A stretch of 45,017 nucleotides of DNA from Shewanella xiamenensis. Its GTDB lineage: Bacteria; Pseudomonadota; Gammaproteobacteria; Enterobacterales; Shewanellaceae. The DNA lies in assembly GCF_014647135.1 (NCBI RefSeq), contig NZ_BMOP01000030.1, positions 1-45,017 of the forward strand, read 5' to 3'. Below are positions 1-8,214 of this stretch, piece after piece (position 1 is the stretch's first letter; each line of letters opens with the position of its first letter). Below the pieces are notes generated by a model. The model saw only the letters and a list, made by a program, of their open reading frames with translations. It was not told where the DNA came from and made no database searches. The position numbers and the translations under genes are program-made.

Positions 1-121
1 TTACTCACCCGTCCGCCGCTCGCCACCTCATAAGTAAACTTACTTGTGCTGCCGCTCGACTTGCATGTGTTAGGCCTGCCGCCAGCGTTCAATCTGAGCC
101 ATGATCAAACTCTTCAATTAA
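1..121 (-). rRNA. rrs: 16S ribosomal RNA, 5' end (partial)
   Basis: Read on the minus strand, this is the conserved start of bacterial 16S rRNA: the AATTGAAGAGTTTGATC start, the universal 27F-primer region, and the following helix with TTACTTATGAGGTGGCGAGC-type sequence. The gene runs off the left edge, so only about 120 nt are present. The exact mature 5' nucleotide (about 119-121) is placed by analogy with E. coli. It is transcribed leftward from the promoters at 361-523. Confidence 0.97.
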
Positions 122-239
122 AGTTTTTTGAATCCGAAGATTCGGCTCAATGAATTCTGAATCGACTTAACTTAATAAGTCGTTGTACATATTGCTATGA
201 ACACTCATTCATTGATTTAATTCTTTGATTACTCGCCAA

Positions 240-313
240 ACGGCAGAGTAATTTCGATTAACTCAACACCTGTGAGTGTCCACACAGATTTCTTGTTTAG
301 ATTGTTAAAGAGC
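240..313 (-). promoter_or_regulatory. rRNA leader with boxA antitermination site
   Basis: On the minus strand, GCTCTTTAACAAT (301-313) matches the boxA element of rRNA leaders. It is followed by a stretch ending in TCTGTGTGGACACTCAC, which resembles the E. coli rrn leader downstream of boxA. In the family, boxA recruits NusB/NusE and makes rRNA transcription resistant to Rho. The remaining leader to about 122 is AT-rich and holds no gene that I can see. Confidence 0.85.
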
Positions 314-360
314 GTTTGACCTCATCGCTTGCGTTACCGCTCACTGGGTCAGGGCTGCGT

Positions 361-388
361 ATTCTACGCATTTCCCTTGTCGCGTCAA
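361..388 (-). promoter_or_regulatory. rRNA promoter P2-like
   Basis: On the minus strand a -35 element TTGACG (383-388) is separated by 16 bp from a -10 element TAGAAT (361-366). It lies about 50 bp upstream of boxA, as P2 does in E. coli rRNA operons. Confidence 0.75.
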
Positions 389-495
389 GGCGTTTTTGCA
401 AACTTCTTGAGGCTTTCGAATCAACTGCACAATTTGCATTCGATTCGCACTGTAACCGCGCTCGCTTTCGCTGTCTGCCGTGTCAGTGGATGCGC

Positions 496-560
496 ATTAT
501 AGGCAGCAGAACTTTTTGTGCAACCCCTAAATTGAAGATAATTAGCTTTTTTACGCTGTT
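496..560 (-). promoter_or_regulatory. rRNA promoter P1-like with UP element
   Basis: On the minus strand a -35 element TTGCAC (518-523), a 16-bp spacer and a perfect -10 TATAAT (496-501) are followed by a GC-rich discriminator (GCGCATC). The AT-rich stretch at about 528-560 is positioned as an UP element. GC-rich discriminators are typical of stringently controlled rRNA P1 promoters. The 122-634 interval has no convincing protein gene. Confidence 0.8.
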
Positions 561-575
561 CGTTGGATATTTGAC

Positions 576-604
576 CTGACCAGTCAGTTTTTAGCCTTTA
601 TAAT
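576..604 (+). promoter_or_regulatory. Predicted promoter of the gamma-carbonic anhydrase-like gene
   Basis: A -10 element TATAAT (599-604) lies 17 bp downstream of a weak -35 CTGACC (576-581). The start codon follows about 30 bp later. The promoter diverges from the rRNA promoters. Confidence 0.5.
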
Positions 605-634
605 GCGAAAAACCACTCAATTAGGGACTTTTTT

Positions 635-1183
635 ATGTCAGGGCCACTCAGAACTTACCAAGGGATTCATCCACAACTCGGCGATAATGTGTATGTAGAC
701 CCAGCTTCGGTACTCGTTGGTGATATCGCTTTAGATACAGACGCCAGTATTTGGCCTATGGTGGCGGCGCGTGGTGACGTAAACCATATTCGTATTGGTA
801 AGCGCTCCAATGTACAGGATGGCAGCATATTGCACGTGACCCGTAAATCCGCCTCTCGTCCAGAGGGTCATCCACTGATCATTGGTGATGATGTGACAAT
901 TGGGCATAAGGCGATGTTGCATGGCTGCAAAGTTGGCAATCGTGTATTAGTCGGGATGGGCGCGATTATCCTCGACGGTGCCATATTAGAAGATGATGTG
1001 ATTTTAGGTGCGGGTTCGTTAGTACCGCCGGGTAAGGTGTTGCAGAGCGGCTACTTATATGTCGGCAGCCCAGCGAAACAGGCGCGACCTTTAACCGAAG
1101 CGGAATTGAAGTTTTTACCTGAATCCGCGGATAACTATGTGCGCTTGAAAAACGAATACTTGGCAGAACCTCAGCCAGAGTAG
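635..1183 (+). CDS. yrdA: Gamma-class carbonic anhydrase-like hexapeptide protein (YrdA/PaaY family)
   Basis: A 182-residue left-handed beta-helix protein. Hexapeptide-like repeats run from about residue 15 to 150. The three histidines expected to bind the metal at trimer interfaces are present: H67 in ILHV, and H91 and H96 in IGHKAMLHGC. Members of the family are homotrimeric zinc or iron enzymes, or enzyme-like proteins. The physiological substrate of YrdA members is uncertain, and carbonic anhydrase activity is often weak. It is transcribed divergently from the rRNA operon and ends at a hairpin shared with the convergent DUF1488 gene. In E. coli yrdA also sits beside the yrdB-aroE-tsaC cluster, so the context supports the family assignment. 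No odd features were seen. Confidence 0.93.
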   Translation: MSGPLRTYQGIHPQLGDNVYVDPASVLVGDIALDTDASIWPMVAARGDVNHIRIGKRSNVQDGSILHVTRKSASRPEGHPLIIGDDVTIGHKAMLHGCKVGNRVLVGMGAIILDGAILEDDVILGAGSLVPPGKVLQSGYLYVGSPAKQARPLTEAELKFLPESADNYVRLKNEYLAEPQPE

Positions 1184-1199
1184 TGTTTCTATTAAATTG

Positions 1200-1234
1200 G
1201 ATGGCAGTGTTTACGCTGCCATCTTGTTCATTTT
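1200..1234. terminator. Bidirectional hairpin between yrdA and the DUF1488 gene
   Basis: GATGGCAG (1200-1207) and CTGCCATC (1216-1223) form a perfect 8-bp stem with an 8-nt loop. A T-rich tail follows on the plus strand. The genes converge here. Confidence 0.75.
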
Positions 1235-1238
1235 GCTC

Positions 1239-1514
1239 TTAGCCTAAGTGCACTGCGCCAAACTCATCAAACTCTTCTGCTTCAATTAAGGCTTCTGCCA
1301 TTTCTTCGGCATCGAATCGCACCGCATCAAATAGCGCTAACATGGCGGCCGCTTCATCGCTATTAGGCTGAGGCGAAAAGTCATTTAACTGCGCCAGCTT
1401 CTGCGCGCTGATATAACACTTAATGTTCATTCCCTGCTGCTGGGCAATAAAGCAAATGTGCTTTTGGGTTTCATCCCAATGTTGCAGATCGGGGAATAAA
1501 ATACTCTGATTCAT
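1239..1514 (-). CDS. DUF1488 family protein (YrdB-like)
   Basis: A 91-residue acidic protein resembling YrdB, the small DUF1488 protein found next to aroE in enterobacteria. The function is unknown. The middle carries the typical FIAQQQGMNIKCYIS-like strand, and the C-terminal third is a helix rich in Glu, Asp and Ala. It lies 20 bp downstream of aroE in the same direction and is probably co-transcribed with it. I identify it from size, position and general sequence character. Confidence 0.85.
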   Translation of the reverse strand: MNQSILFPDLQHWDETQKHICFIAQQQGMNIKCYISAQKLAQLNDFSPQPNSDEAAAMLALFDAVRFDAEEMAEALIEAEEFDEFGAVHLG

Positions 1515-1534
1515 CTTATCTTCCTCTTGAGCCT

Positions 1535-2404
1535 CTATTGCGCATCGGCCTGTAGTTTGTCCCTGAGCAATTTAAGCACTCCTGAGGTATCTGGCTCGAC
1601 GCCACGCCAGAGTGCAAAACTCTTCGCCGCTTGACCGACAAGCATACCTAGTCCATCAATCACTTGCGCTGCGCCCTGTTGCACAGCCCATTGATTAAAT
1701 GCCGTTGGTTTTGCGCCATACATCATATCGTAGCAAGCCGTTTTGTTGCCTATGATGGACTGTGGTAGTGGCGGTAGCTCTCCCGCGAGACTCGCTGAGG
1801 TCGAGTTAATCACTAAATCGAACTCCCCCGACAACTCTGGCATCGGCATCGACTGGAGTTTATCGCTGTAACGCCCTTGTTGTACTTGGCTAAAAATCTC
1901 TACTAAGGCCTGCGCCTTACTTTGAGTGCGGTTAGTGATGACCAGTTGACCCACTTCAGCCTTAAGCAATGGCAAGATACAGCCGCGCGCCGCGCCGCCC
2001 GCCCCTACCAAGAGCACCCGCTTATGCTGCAAACTGCCGAGATGGCGAATAAGATCGGCCACCAGCCCCAAACCATCGGTGTTATCACCATAAATAGTGC
2101 CATCGGCCAACAAGCTTAGGGTATTGACCGCCCCCGCCAGCGTCGCTTCGGCACTTAGGCTGTCGCAGAGAGCAAAGGCTTGCTCTTTAAAGGGAACTGT
2201 CACATTCGCGCCCTTTCCTCCCGCCTGAAAAAATGCTCGTAAACTCGCTTCAAAACCATCGATGGGCGCCAGAATCGCCTCATAACTCAAAGGCTGCTGC
2301 GTAAGGGACGCAAACTGTCCATGGATAAAGGGCGATTTACTGTGACCTATCGGGTTACCAAACACTGCATAACGATCAAGCACTGGCGTAGTTACTGAGG
2401 GCAT
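1535..2404 (-). CDS. aroE: Shikimate dehydrogenase (NADP+)
   Basis: Reduces 3-dehydroshikimate to shikimate with NADPH in the chorismate pathway. The N-terminal substrate domain has the GNPIGHSKSP signature (residues 16-25). The catalytic lysine K73 lies in NVTVPFK, and D110 lies in GDNTDG. The NADP-binding Rossmann loop GAGGAARG follows, with the NRT motif typical of NADP use. I chose the ATG at 2404, giving 289 residues. The reading frame stays open up to 2524, but the extra 40 residues are not part of the family, and the conserved YAVFGNPIGHSKSP segment should begin near the N-terminus. A start a few residues further in cannot be excluded. The DUF1488 gene follows after 20 bp. Confidence 0.96.
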   Translation of the reverse strand: MPSVTTPVLDRYAVFGNPIGHSKSPFIHGQFASLTQQPLSYEAILAPIDGFEASLRAFFQAGGKGANVTVPFKEQAFALCDSLSAEATLAGAVNTLSLLADGTIYGDNTDGLGLVADLIRHLGSLQHKRVLLVGAGGAARGCILPLLKAEVGQLVITNRTQSKAQALVEIFSQVQQGRYSDKLQSMPMPELSGEFDLVINSTSASLAGELPPLPQSIIGNKTACYDMMYGAKPTAFNQWAVQQGAAQVIDGLGMLVGQAAKSFALWRGVEPDTSGVLKLLRDKLQADAQ

Positions 2405-2530
2405 ATCTGTAATCTGCGGGATTCTATTGGCTGTGAATGGCTTGCAGTCTAGCGTGCTTTTAGGCGGTAGCACAGCTCCTAAGTTGTTGCCCTCTGACTT
2501 TAGCCTTCTGTTTCGCTGTGGCATTCAGGC

Positions 2531-2536
2531 TATAAT
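2531..2536 (+). promoter_or_regulatory. Predicted -10 element of the truncated haemoglobin gene
   Basis: A perfect TATAAT lies 39 bp upstream of the start codon at 2575 and is followed by a GC-rich GCGCGC. The -35 match (TTCTGT, about 2507-2512, 18-bp spacer) is poor, so activation by a regulator is possible. Confidence 0.4.
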
Positions 2537-2574
2537 GCGCGCATCAATATTGTAGATGCAGTGCAGTTAGACCT

Positions 2575-3012
2575 ATGAACTGGCTTAAAAAGATTTTTAG
2601 TAAACACACGAGCGTGCCGGATGACAGGGATCCGAATCAGTCTAATGCCTATGATTTAATTGGTGGCGACAAAGTGATCCGTGCTATTGCCAATAGTTTC
2701 TATCAGAAAATGGCAAGCTCAGCAGAAACACAAGCTTTATTCGCGATTCACCGAGCGCCGATTGCGGAGTCGGAACAAAAGCTCTATGAATTTTTAAGCG
2801 GCTGGCTCGGCGGTCCGCAGTTATATCAGCAAAAGTATGGTCATCCCGCATTGCGCGCACGCCATATGCCCTTCGCGGTAGATGAGACGATGCGGGATCA
2901 ATGGCTATTTTGCATGAAGTTTGCCATTGAAAAACATATAAAAAAGCCAGAGCATCGCGCCGCTATCTATGAGGCGATTTCAACTCTGGCTGATCATATG
3001 CGTAATCAATAA
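2575..3012 (+). CDS. Group II truncated haemoglobin
   Basis: A 145-residue 2-over-2 globin of the TrHbO class. Visible hallmarks are Tyr43 at the B10 position, the conserved FLSGWLGGPQLY segment (73-84), the GHPALRARHMPF motif with proximal haem ligand H97, and Trp110 at G8, which is diagnostic of groups II and III. A lysine-rich N-terminal extension of about 25 residues precedes the globin fold. Group II members bind oxygen tightly and have been linked to NO detoxification, peroxidase-like chemistry and oxygen chemistry; the role here is unproven. The gene is convergent with hemF, 35 bp away, and interrupts the aroE-tsaC gene order known from E. coli, so the pair looks like a haem-related insertion into a conserved cluster. 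Confidence 0.93.
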   Translation: MNWLKKIFSKHTSVPDDRDPNQSNAYDLIGGDKVIRAIANSFYQKMASSAETQALFAIHRAPIAESEQKLYEFLSGWLGGPQLYQQKYGHPALRARHMPFAVDETMRDQWLFCMKFAIEKHIKKPEHRAAIYEAISTLADHMRNQ

Positions 3013-3047
3013 AGTGCAATGACGCTACTCATACTGATACCCGTTGC

Positions 3048-3956
3048 TTATACCCAATCCCGTGGCTTGAGGTAGTTATCGTAAAGATCTGCCTCTGGAG
3101 TGCCCGCCTCTGGCGTATAAGCATATTGCCAACGTACCAATGGCGGCATTGACATCAAAATAGACTCTGTGCGACCACCGGTTTGCAGGCCGAACAAGGT
3201 GCCTCTGTCGTATACCAGATTGAACTCAACATAACGGCCGCGACGATATAACTGGAACTCACGCTCACGCTCACCATACGGAGTCTCTTTACGACGCTCA
3301 ACAATCGGCGCATATGCAGTTAAGAAGCCGTTGCCCACCGCCTGCATAAAATCGAAACTCTTATCGAAGCCTGCTTGGTTCAAGTCATCAAAGAACAGAC
3401 CGCCCACGCCGCGGGTTTCATTACGATGTGGCAGGAAGAAATACTCATCACACCACTTCTTATACTTAGGATAAACGTCGTCACCAAAAGGCTGGCATAG
3501 ATTTTTAGCACTTTGATGCCACTCGCGCACATCTTCTTCGAAAGGATAGTAAGGCGTTAAATCGAAACCACCACCAAACCACCAGACAGGATCCGCGCCG
3601 TCTTTATGGGCAATAAAGAAACGCACATTAGCATGGGTGGTTGGAATGTAAGGACTTTTTGGATGAATAACTAAGGAGACACCCATAGCCTCAAAGCTGC
3701 GACCCGCCAGTTCAGGGCGATGAGCCGTTGCCGATGCGGGCATCGCAGCCCCTGTCACATGGGAAAAGTTAACCCCGGCTTGCTCAAATACCGCACCTTG
3801 GGTTAAGACCCGACTGGTGCCGCCACCGCCTTCAGCACGCGTCCATGAATCGGCTGCAAAGTTTGCTTGCCCATCCAACTGCTCAAGACCCGCACAAATT
3901 CGATGTTGTAGATCGAGTAAAAATGCTTTTACCACTGTCGCATCTGGCACACTCAT
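3048..3956 (-). CDS. hemF: Oxygen-dependent coproporphyrinogen III oxidase
   Basis: Carries out the oxidative decarboxylation of coproporphyrinogen III to protoporphyrinogen IX with O2, the late aerobic step of haem synthesis, in the cytoplasm. It is full length (302 residues). The family blocks are present: RAEGGGGTSRV near residue 40, THANVRFF, the WWFGGGFDLTPYY block with its FGGG turn, and FFDDL. The C-terminal VEFNLVYDRGT and GRTESILMSMPP motifs complete it. It lies 28 bp downstream of tsaC in the same direction, so it may be co-transcribed. The enzyme's product is the substrate of HemG, two copies of which are encoded at 13908-14462 and 15029-15553. Confidence 0.97.
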   Translation of the reverse strand: MSVPDATVVKAFLLDLQHRICAGLEQLDGQANFAADSWTRAEGGGGTSRVLTQGAVFEQAGVNFSHVTGAAMPASATAHRPELAGRSFEAMGVSLVIHPKSPYIPTTHANVRFFIAHKDGADPVWWFGGGFDLTPYYPFEEDVREWHQSAKNLCQPFGDDVYPKYKKWCDEYFFLPHRNETRGVGGLFFDDLNQAGFDKSFDFMQAVGNGFLTAYAPIVERRKETPYGEREREFQLYRRGRYVEFNLVYDRGTLFGLQTGGRTESILMSMPPLVRWQYAYTPEAGTPEADLYDNYLKPRDWV

Positions 3957-3984
3957 AGCTTTTATCCTTATTTTTATTAATTAG

Positions 3985-4551
3985 TTACTGTCCGTTGCGC
4001 AAAATCTTGCCACTTCGAGCATCAACAATGGTGGACGGCTGACGCTGTTGACCTAATTGGCCTAGCACTAAGGCATCTATTTTGCCTTCAAAAGCGTTGA
4101 GAATGTCATCATCACTAAGTGCGGGATCTTCGCCGGCTAAGTTGGCACTGGTTGAGACGAGTGGTTTACCCAAGGCTTGGCACAAAGCCCGCACACCTTC
4201 ATGGGCGGAGACGCGCACGGCGATAGAATCAAATTCACCGGATAAATAACGCGAGACATGCGGTTTAATCGGCATCACAAAGGTAAAAGGCCCTGGCCAT
4301 TTAGAAAAGGCAAACTCAAGCTGCTCGGCGCTCAACTGTGATTCATCGACATAGTCTAATAACTGTGAAAACTCGCTCGCTACTAAGATAAGGCCCTTCT
4401 GCCAAGGACGTTGTTTTACGGCGAGTAATTTTTGAATGGCAGTATCATTATCTGGGTCACAGCCTAAACCATAGACGGCTTCAGTGGGATAAGCGATAAC
4501 GCCACCGTTTAACACTACGTCTTTAATGTCAGAGGGGTGCAGCTGTAACAT
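3985..4551 (-). CDS. tsaC: Threonylcarbamoyl-AMP synthase, short form
   Basis: Makes L-threonylcarbamoyl-AMP from threonine, bicarbonate and ATP, the first step of the t6A37 modification of ANN-decoding tRNAs. At 188 residues it is a single YrdC domain without the C-terminal Sua5 domain. It has the YPTEAVYGLGCD motif (21-32), the KQRPWQKGLI nucleotide-binding segment (46-55) and the SIAVRVSAH and STSANLAG motifs. The position between hemF and the zinc-finger gene yrdD matches the E. coli yrdC neighbourhood. A second, longer enzyme of the same reaction is encoded at 43840-44811, so the two may be redundant. Confidence 0.95.
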   Translation of the reverse strand: MLQLHPSDIKDVVLNGGVIAYPTEAVYGLGCDPDNDTAIQKLLAVKQRPWQKGLILVASEFSQLLDYVDESQLSAEQLEFAFSKWPGPFTFVMPIKPHVSRYLSGEFDSIAVRVSAHEGVRALCQALGKPLVSTSANLAGEDPALSDDDILNAFEGKIDALVLGQLGQQRQPSTIVDARSGKILRNGQ

Positions 4552-4680
4552 CTTTGGATTACCTTATGAATTTAATCGTTTTTCCAAACAAATTTTGGCA
4601 TCTTGGCTACCCCATCCATGGTTGGACAGGGATTATACCTAAGGCGGTTTAAGCGGCCAAACTTTTAGAGGTCGATCACA

Positions 4681-5244
4681 CTAAAGCGCTCGTTTGTATT
4701 TACAGCTTTTTTGCGGGCATTCTAAACGCATTCCCGCCGCACCTTTACGCTCGACTAAAATCCCAAAGCCACAACTCGGACAGCTTTCGCCAACGGGTGG
4801 ATAATTGACGATAAACTTACATTTGGGATACGCGCTACAGGCATAAAAACTCTTACCAAAACGGCTGGTTCGATGCTCAAGTTTACCCGTTTTACATTCA
4901 GGACAGGCCACCTCAGGTTTATCGCTCTCCTGATCAGGTCTTTCAATATGAGTACAATTGGGATATTGGGTACAGCCGATAAAAATGCCAAAACGCCCCG
5001 ATTTAACCGCCAACTCATGGCCGCATGCGGGACATTTAGAACCTTCAATCACTTGGGTTTCAATCGATTCGTGCTGCACTAAAGGACGAGTATATTCACA
5101 GGTTGGATAATTATTACAGCCAATAAAACTCCCATGCTTACTGTGTTTTACCGACAACTCGCTGCCACACTCGGGGCATAACTCGTATTCTTTTTCCAGT
5201 GCATGCTCATGGGCACTAAATAGTTGTTCATCGATCTTAGACAT
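4681..5244 (-). CDS. yrdD: Topoisomerase-type four-zinc-finger protein (YrdD-like)
   Basis: A stand-alone protein of 187 residues made only of C4 zinc-finger modules like those at the C-terminus of DNA topoisomerase I. Counted from the upstream alternative ATG at 5250, the cysteines fall in four groups of four: 25/28/45/51, 73/76/93/99, 116/119/138/144 and 157/160/178/183. All sixteen ligands are present. No topoisomerase catalytic domain is encoded nearby, so it probably binds single-stranded nucleic acid, but its function is unknown. The start is either the ATG at 5250 (MIMSKID) or the one at 5244 (MSKID); I prefer the second. The gene lies between the smg terminator and tsaC. Confidence 0.9.
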   Translation of the reverse strand: MSKIDEQLFSAHEHALEKEYELCPECGSELSVKHSKHGSFIGCNNYPTCEYTRPLVQHESIETQVIEGSKCPACGHELAVKSGRFGIFIGCTQYPNCTHIERPDQESDKPEVACPECKTGKLEHRTSRFGKSFYACSAYPKCKFIVNYPPVGESCPSCGFGILVERKGAAGMRLECPQKSCKYKRAL

Positions 5245-5314
5245 AATCATTTACCACTAGTCATTGCGGCTAATCCGCAGATAACTCACCGCACAGGTCT
5301 CAACAAACATATGG

Positions 5315-5342
5315 CATCAAAAAAGGAGGGCTAGCCTCCTTT
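5315..5342 (-). terminator. Rho-independent terminator of the LysM-dprA-smg operon
   Basis: AAAGGAGG (5322-5329) and CCTCCTTT (5335-5342) form a perfect 8-bp stem with a 5-nt loop. On the minus strand the stem runs directly into a run of six Ts, just after the smg stop codon. Confidence 0.88.
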
Positions 5343-5367
5343 CTCATTATTTATCACGTCGCAACAC

Positions 5368-5844
5368 TTAAGAATGTAGCCGGCCTTCTTCAGGCTGCTC
5401 AAAAATTAAATCTTCCATTTGCTCATAGGCAGACTCATGGCCGGGCGCATTAAAGAGCACCATCAGAATAACCCACTTAAGATCTTCGAGGATCAAGGCA
5501 GGCTCATCAAGCTCCATGACTCTATCGATCACCATCTCACGGGTTTCGACATTAAGCACTTTAACTTGCTCTAAAAATAGCAGGAATCCACGGCACTCCA
5601 CATCCAGCTTTTCCATTTCGTCTTTGGTGTAAATCCGAAACGAATGCTGATCATGATTACACAGGTAAGGCTTATCCCCTTCCTGTAACTCTGCCAGACG
5701 CTCCAACCAAGTTAAGGCTTTTAAAATCTCCGACTGATGAAAACCAGCGCGAGTGAGTTCCTTGGTTAACTCGTCTTCATCAACTAATAGTTCGACTTCA
5801 CTGTGAACATAGTTTTCAAATAGATACATGAGGATATCAAACAT
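5368..5844 (-). CDS. smg: Smg family protein (DUF494)
   Basis: A 158-residue protein of the Smg/DUF494 family, a small acidic, mostly helical protein nearly always encoded after dprA. The molecular function is not established. It starts MFDILMYLFENYVHSE, the family's usual N-terminus, which fixes the start at 5844 rather than further upstream in the open frame. The Shine-Dalgarno AGAGGAG is formed by the last sense codons of dprA, whose stop codon ends 2 bp before this ATG, so the two are probably translationally coupled. A strong terminator follows. Confidence 0.93.
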   Translation of the reverse strand: MFDILMYLFENYVHSEVELLVDEDELTKELTRAGFHQSEILKALTWLERLAELQEGDKPYLCNHDQHSFRIYTKDEMEKLDVECRGFLLFLEQVKVLNVETREMVIDRVMELDEPALILEDLKWVILMVLFNAPGHESAYEQMEDLIFEQPEEGRLHS

Positions 5845-5846
5845 GG

Positions 5847-6935
5847 CTAGCTCCTCTTTACTCTGACGTAACCACCGGGTACTGCAACAACCCAACCTTG
5901 CAACTCAAGTTCAAGCATTTGTTCTAACACCAGATCTATCGTTTTCCCACTATGTTCAACTACAGCATCAATTGTTGTAGTTTCATAACCTACACTAGCT
6001 AACAGCGATGAAAATGGCAAATCACAAATCTCACCTTGCTGTATATGGTGGCTGGAGTAAAGTTCTTCAAGATGAAAGGCTGTCAAACTTGCCAGCTCTT
6101 CCACTATATCGGCCGCGCTTTCCACAAGTTTTGCCCCATCACGTAATAAATCGTGACAGCCTTGGTGAAATCCTCCTAGGATGGAGCCAGGCACGGCAAA
6201 CACCTCACGCCCTTGCTCCATAGCCAACCTTGCGGTGATGAGTGAACCACTTTTGCGACAGGCTTCAACCACCAGCGTCCCTAAAGAAAGACCGCTAATG
6301 ATGCGATTTCGTTTCGGGAAATTGCCCGCAAAAGGCCCTACATCCGGCCAAAACTCGCTTATTATACAGCCTTGGCGCTGAATATCCTCATAAAGCTGCT
6401 TATGTCGGCGCGGATAAGTAATATCAATCCCAGTTCCCAGCACGGCGAGCGTTCTTCCACCATGATCAACACAAGCTTTATGCGCCGCACCATCAATCCC
6501 CATCGCCATGCCGCTACAGATACTAAATCCAAGCGCCGACATCTCTCGAGCCAATTGATAAGCCACCTGCAACCCACCAGGAGATGCATTACGGCTGCCC
6601 ACAACAGCAAGAGATGGAATCGCTAGTGCCTCGACGCAGCCCTTAACAAACAAAACGCAGGGTGGATCGGTTAATTGTTTTAGCAACGGAGGATAAAGCG
6701 GATCGGAAAAACAGACTAAATGATGATGTGCGGCCTGTTGTTGCCACTCTAAAGCAGCATCGACTTTTTGATAGTCAATAACCAAGCTGTGGAGCTGATT
6801 GTCAGACAAAGGGAGCGAGTGTTTCTCATGCTCGAGCCTTTGCCTGAGGTCGTCCACATCCATGTGCGTTAATAATTGTTGTGTCCGAGCGGGTCCGAGC
6901 CCAGATACCGCACTAACAATTAACCAATCAACCAA
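5847..6935 (-). CDS. dprA: DNA processing protein DprA
   Basis: Binds incoming single-stranded DNA in the cytoplasm and loads RecA during natural transformation. The 362-residue protein has an N-terminal helix-hairpin-helix/SAM-like region (1-60). The extended Rossmann domain begins around residue 105 with the conserved VVGSRNAS. It includes SGMAMGIDGAAHK and GTGIDITYPRRH, then the KRNRIISGLS segment and VVEACRKSGSLITARLA. A C-terminal winged-helix domain covers about residues 300-360. The start is a TTG at 6933-6935 beginning MVDWL; no ATG or GTG fits better. It lies 11 bp downstream of the LysM gene and is coupled to smg. All core motifs are intact. Confidence 0.95.
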   Translation of the reverse strand: MVDWLIVSAVSGLGPARTQQLLTHMDVDDLRQRLEHEKHSLPLSDNQLHSLVIDYQKVDAALEWQQQAAHHHLVCFSDPLYPPLLKQLTDPPCVLFVKGCVEALAIPSLAVVGSRNASPGGLQVAYQLAREMSALGFSICSGMAMGIDGAAHKACVDHGGRTLAVLGTGIDITYPRRHKQLYEDIQRQGCIISEFWPDVGPFAGNFPKRNRIISGLSLGTLVVEACRKSGSLITARLAMEQGREVFAVPGSILGGFHQGCHDLLRDGAKLVESAADIVEELASLTAFHLEELYSSHHIQQGEICDLPFSSLLASVGYETTTIDAVVEHSGKTIDLVLEQMLELELQGWVVAVPGGYVRVKRS

Positions 6936-6946
6936 GTTTTCAGAGA

Positions 6947-8077
6947 TTATTGACCTCTAAAGGCTAAGGAATCTGGGGCGATTAATTTATCATCGACCCG
7001 CACAGAACGCTCCGTCGATACAATCAATCCTAAACTTGCTTTATCAAACACTTTGAATACTAATAACTTACCATTGTAAACATCAGGCATTTTGAGTGCC
7101 CTGTCAGATGAAAGTGACGCAACCACATTGTCATAGGCTGTCCGCTCCATCGTGGGCACAGGTTGGCCATCGTTATTGATCACGATTTCTTCGCCATCGC
7201 GATAAATGGAGAATACCTCGCCAGGCTCAATACCGTCCTGTGTACCTTTATCAAGATAGACAACATTGAGTTTACCGGCTTCGCGCATTTTCGACTCGAT
7301 GGCCAATATGGTCGCTGGCGTCTTAAGTTCTGCGGGTTTTGGCGTAAAGTAAGCTGACATTAACGCTTCATCCTCCATAGGCAACACCCTAAAGCCCGCT
7401 TTGGTTTCACGGAAATTGCTCAGAATTTTTACCTTAGACACTTTGCCAGACTCAATGACTTGGCCTGTGGATGCCAGAATCGCTTCCTGTCCTAGCGCCT
7501 CGCCCGTTTCTTTATTAAAGAATTCTCGGCCACGCTCATAGACTCCTAACTTTTGATGCAAAGGTAATTCGCTATTGATATAAATCACATCACCAACAAT
7601 ATGATGGCGCGATGGGCTTTCACCGCCGAGTACCATAGGTTGCATGCCTAGCCAGCTAGCATCAACCACACGGTTTTGAACGAGATAGTTTTGGATTAAT
7701 GCCAAATCAACCGCAGGAACTGCATTGCTCTTGGCAATTACGCGTCCCTCTGGAGTTTTGCGAATATGGGGTTTTGCTTCACTACCTCCAATACTCGCAC
7801 TCGCGCCATTAAGCACTAATCTGGGTTGACCATCGATAAAGACTAAGGTGAGTTGATCACCGGGATAAATTAAATGAGGATTGGCTATTTGAGGGTTAAC
7901 ATCCCATAAACGTGGCCACTTCCACGGATCATTTAGAAAGGTTGCAGAAATATCCCACAGGGTATCGCCCTTCTTTACCACATATGACTCTGGATACCCT
8001 GCTTTCAACGTGAGAGTGTCAGCGTAAACCAATGTGCAATGAAAGGTCATTAACGCAAGTAAAATTAGCCGTTTCAT
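6947..8077 (-). CDS. Secreted LysM-domain protein
   Basis: A 376-residue exported protein. It has a signal peptide (residues 1-19, cleavage predicted after VYA) and one LysM domain at about 32-79, containing the KKGDTLWDIS and NPHLIYPGDQL motifs. A region of roughly 300 residues without a recognisable catalytic domain follows, containing short beta-rich segments. LysM domains bind N-acetylglucosamine-containing peptidoglycan, so a periplasmic cell-wall-binding role is likely; its enzymatic activity, if any, is unknown. The ATG at 8077 begins MKRLILLAL; an upstream ATG at 8089 adds only four residues. A LysM gene ahead of dprA-smg is a common gammaproteobacterial arrangement. Confidence 0.92.
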   Translation of the reverse strand: MKRLILLALMTFHCTLVYADTLTLKAGYPESYVVKKGDTLWDISATFLNDPWKWPRLWDVNPQIANPHLIYPGDQLTLVFIDGQPRLVLNGASASIGGSEAKPHIRKTPEGRVIAKSNAVPAVDLALIQNYLVQNRVVDASWLGMQPMVLGGESPSRHHIVGDVIYINSELPLHQKLGVYERGREFFNKETGEALGQEAILASTGQVIESGKVSKVKILSNFRETKAGFRVLPMEDEALMSAYFTPKPAELKTPATILAIESKMREAGKLNVVYLDKGTQDGIEPGEVFSIYRDGEEIVINNDGQPVPTMERTAYDNVVASLSSDRALKMPDVYNGKLLVFKVFDKASLGLIVSTERSVRVDDKLIAPDSLAFRGQ

Positions 8078-8214
8078 GGTGCGGTCCATGTTGTTTAGCT
8101 CTTAAATCGAGCTTTTACTGTTATTGATAGGCACTAAAGATTAAAATTAACCCATTAGCCTCAGTCAGTATAACCAACTGATTGAGATTTGACAGACTTG
8201 TTAAGAGTTTAAGT

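Noticed and set aside
316..579. Open reading frame of 87 codons on the plus strand in the rRNA leader
   Set aside because: It runs antisense to the rRNA P1/P2 promoters and boxA, has no family resemblance and no ribosome-binding site.
2405..2524. N-terminal extension of aroE by 40 residues
   Set aside because: Not part of the AroE fold, poor composition, and it would leave almost no promoter room beside the truncated haemoglobin gene.
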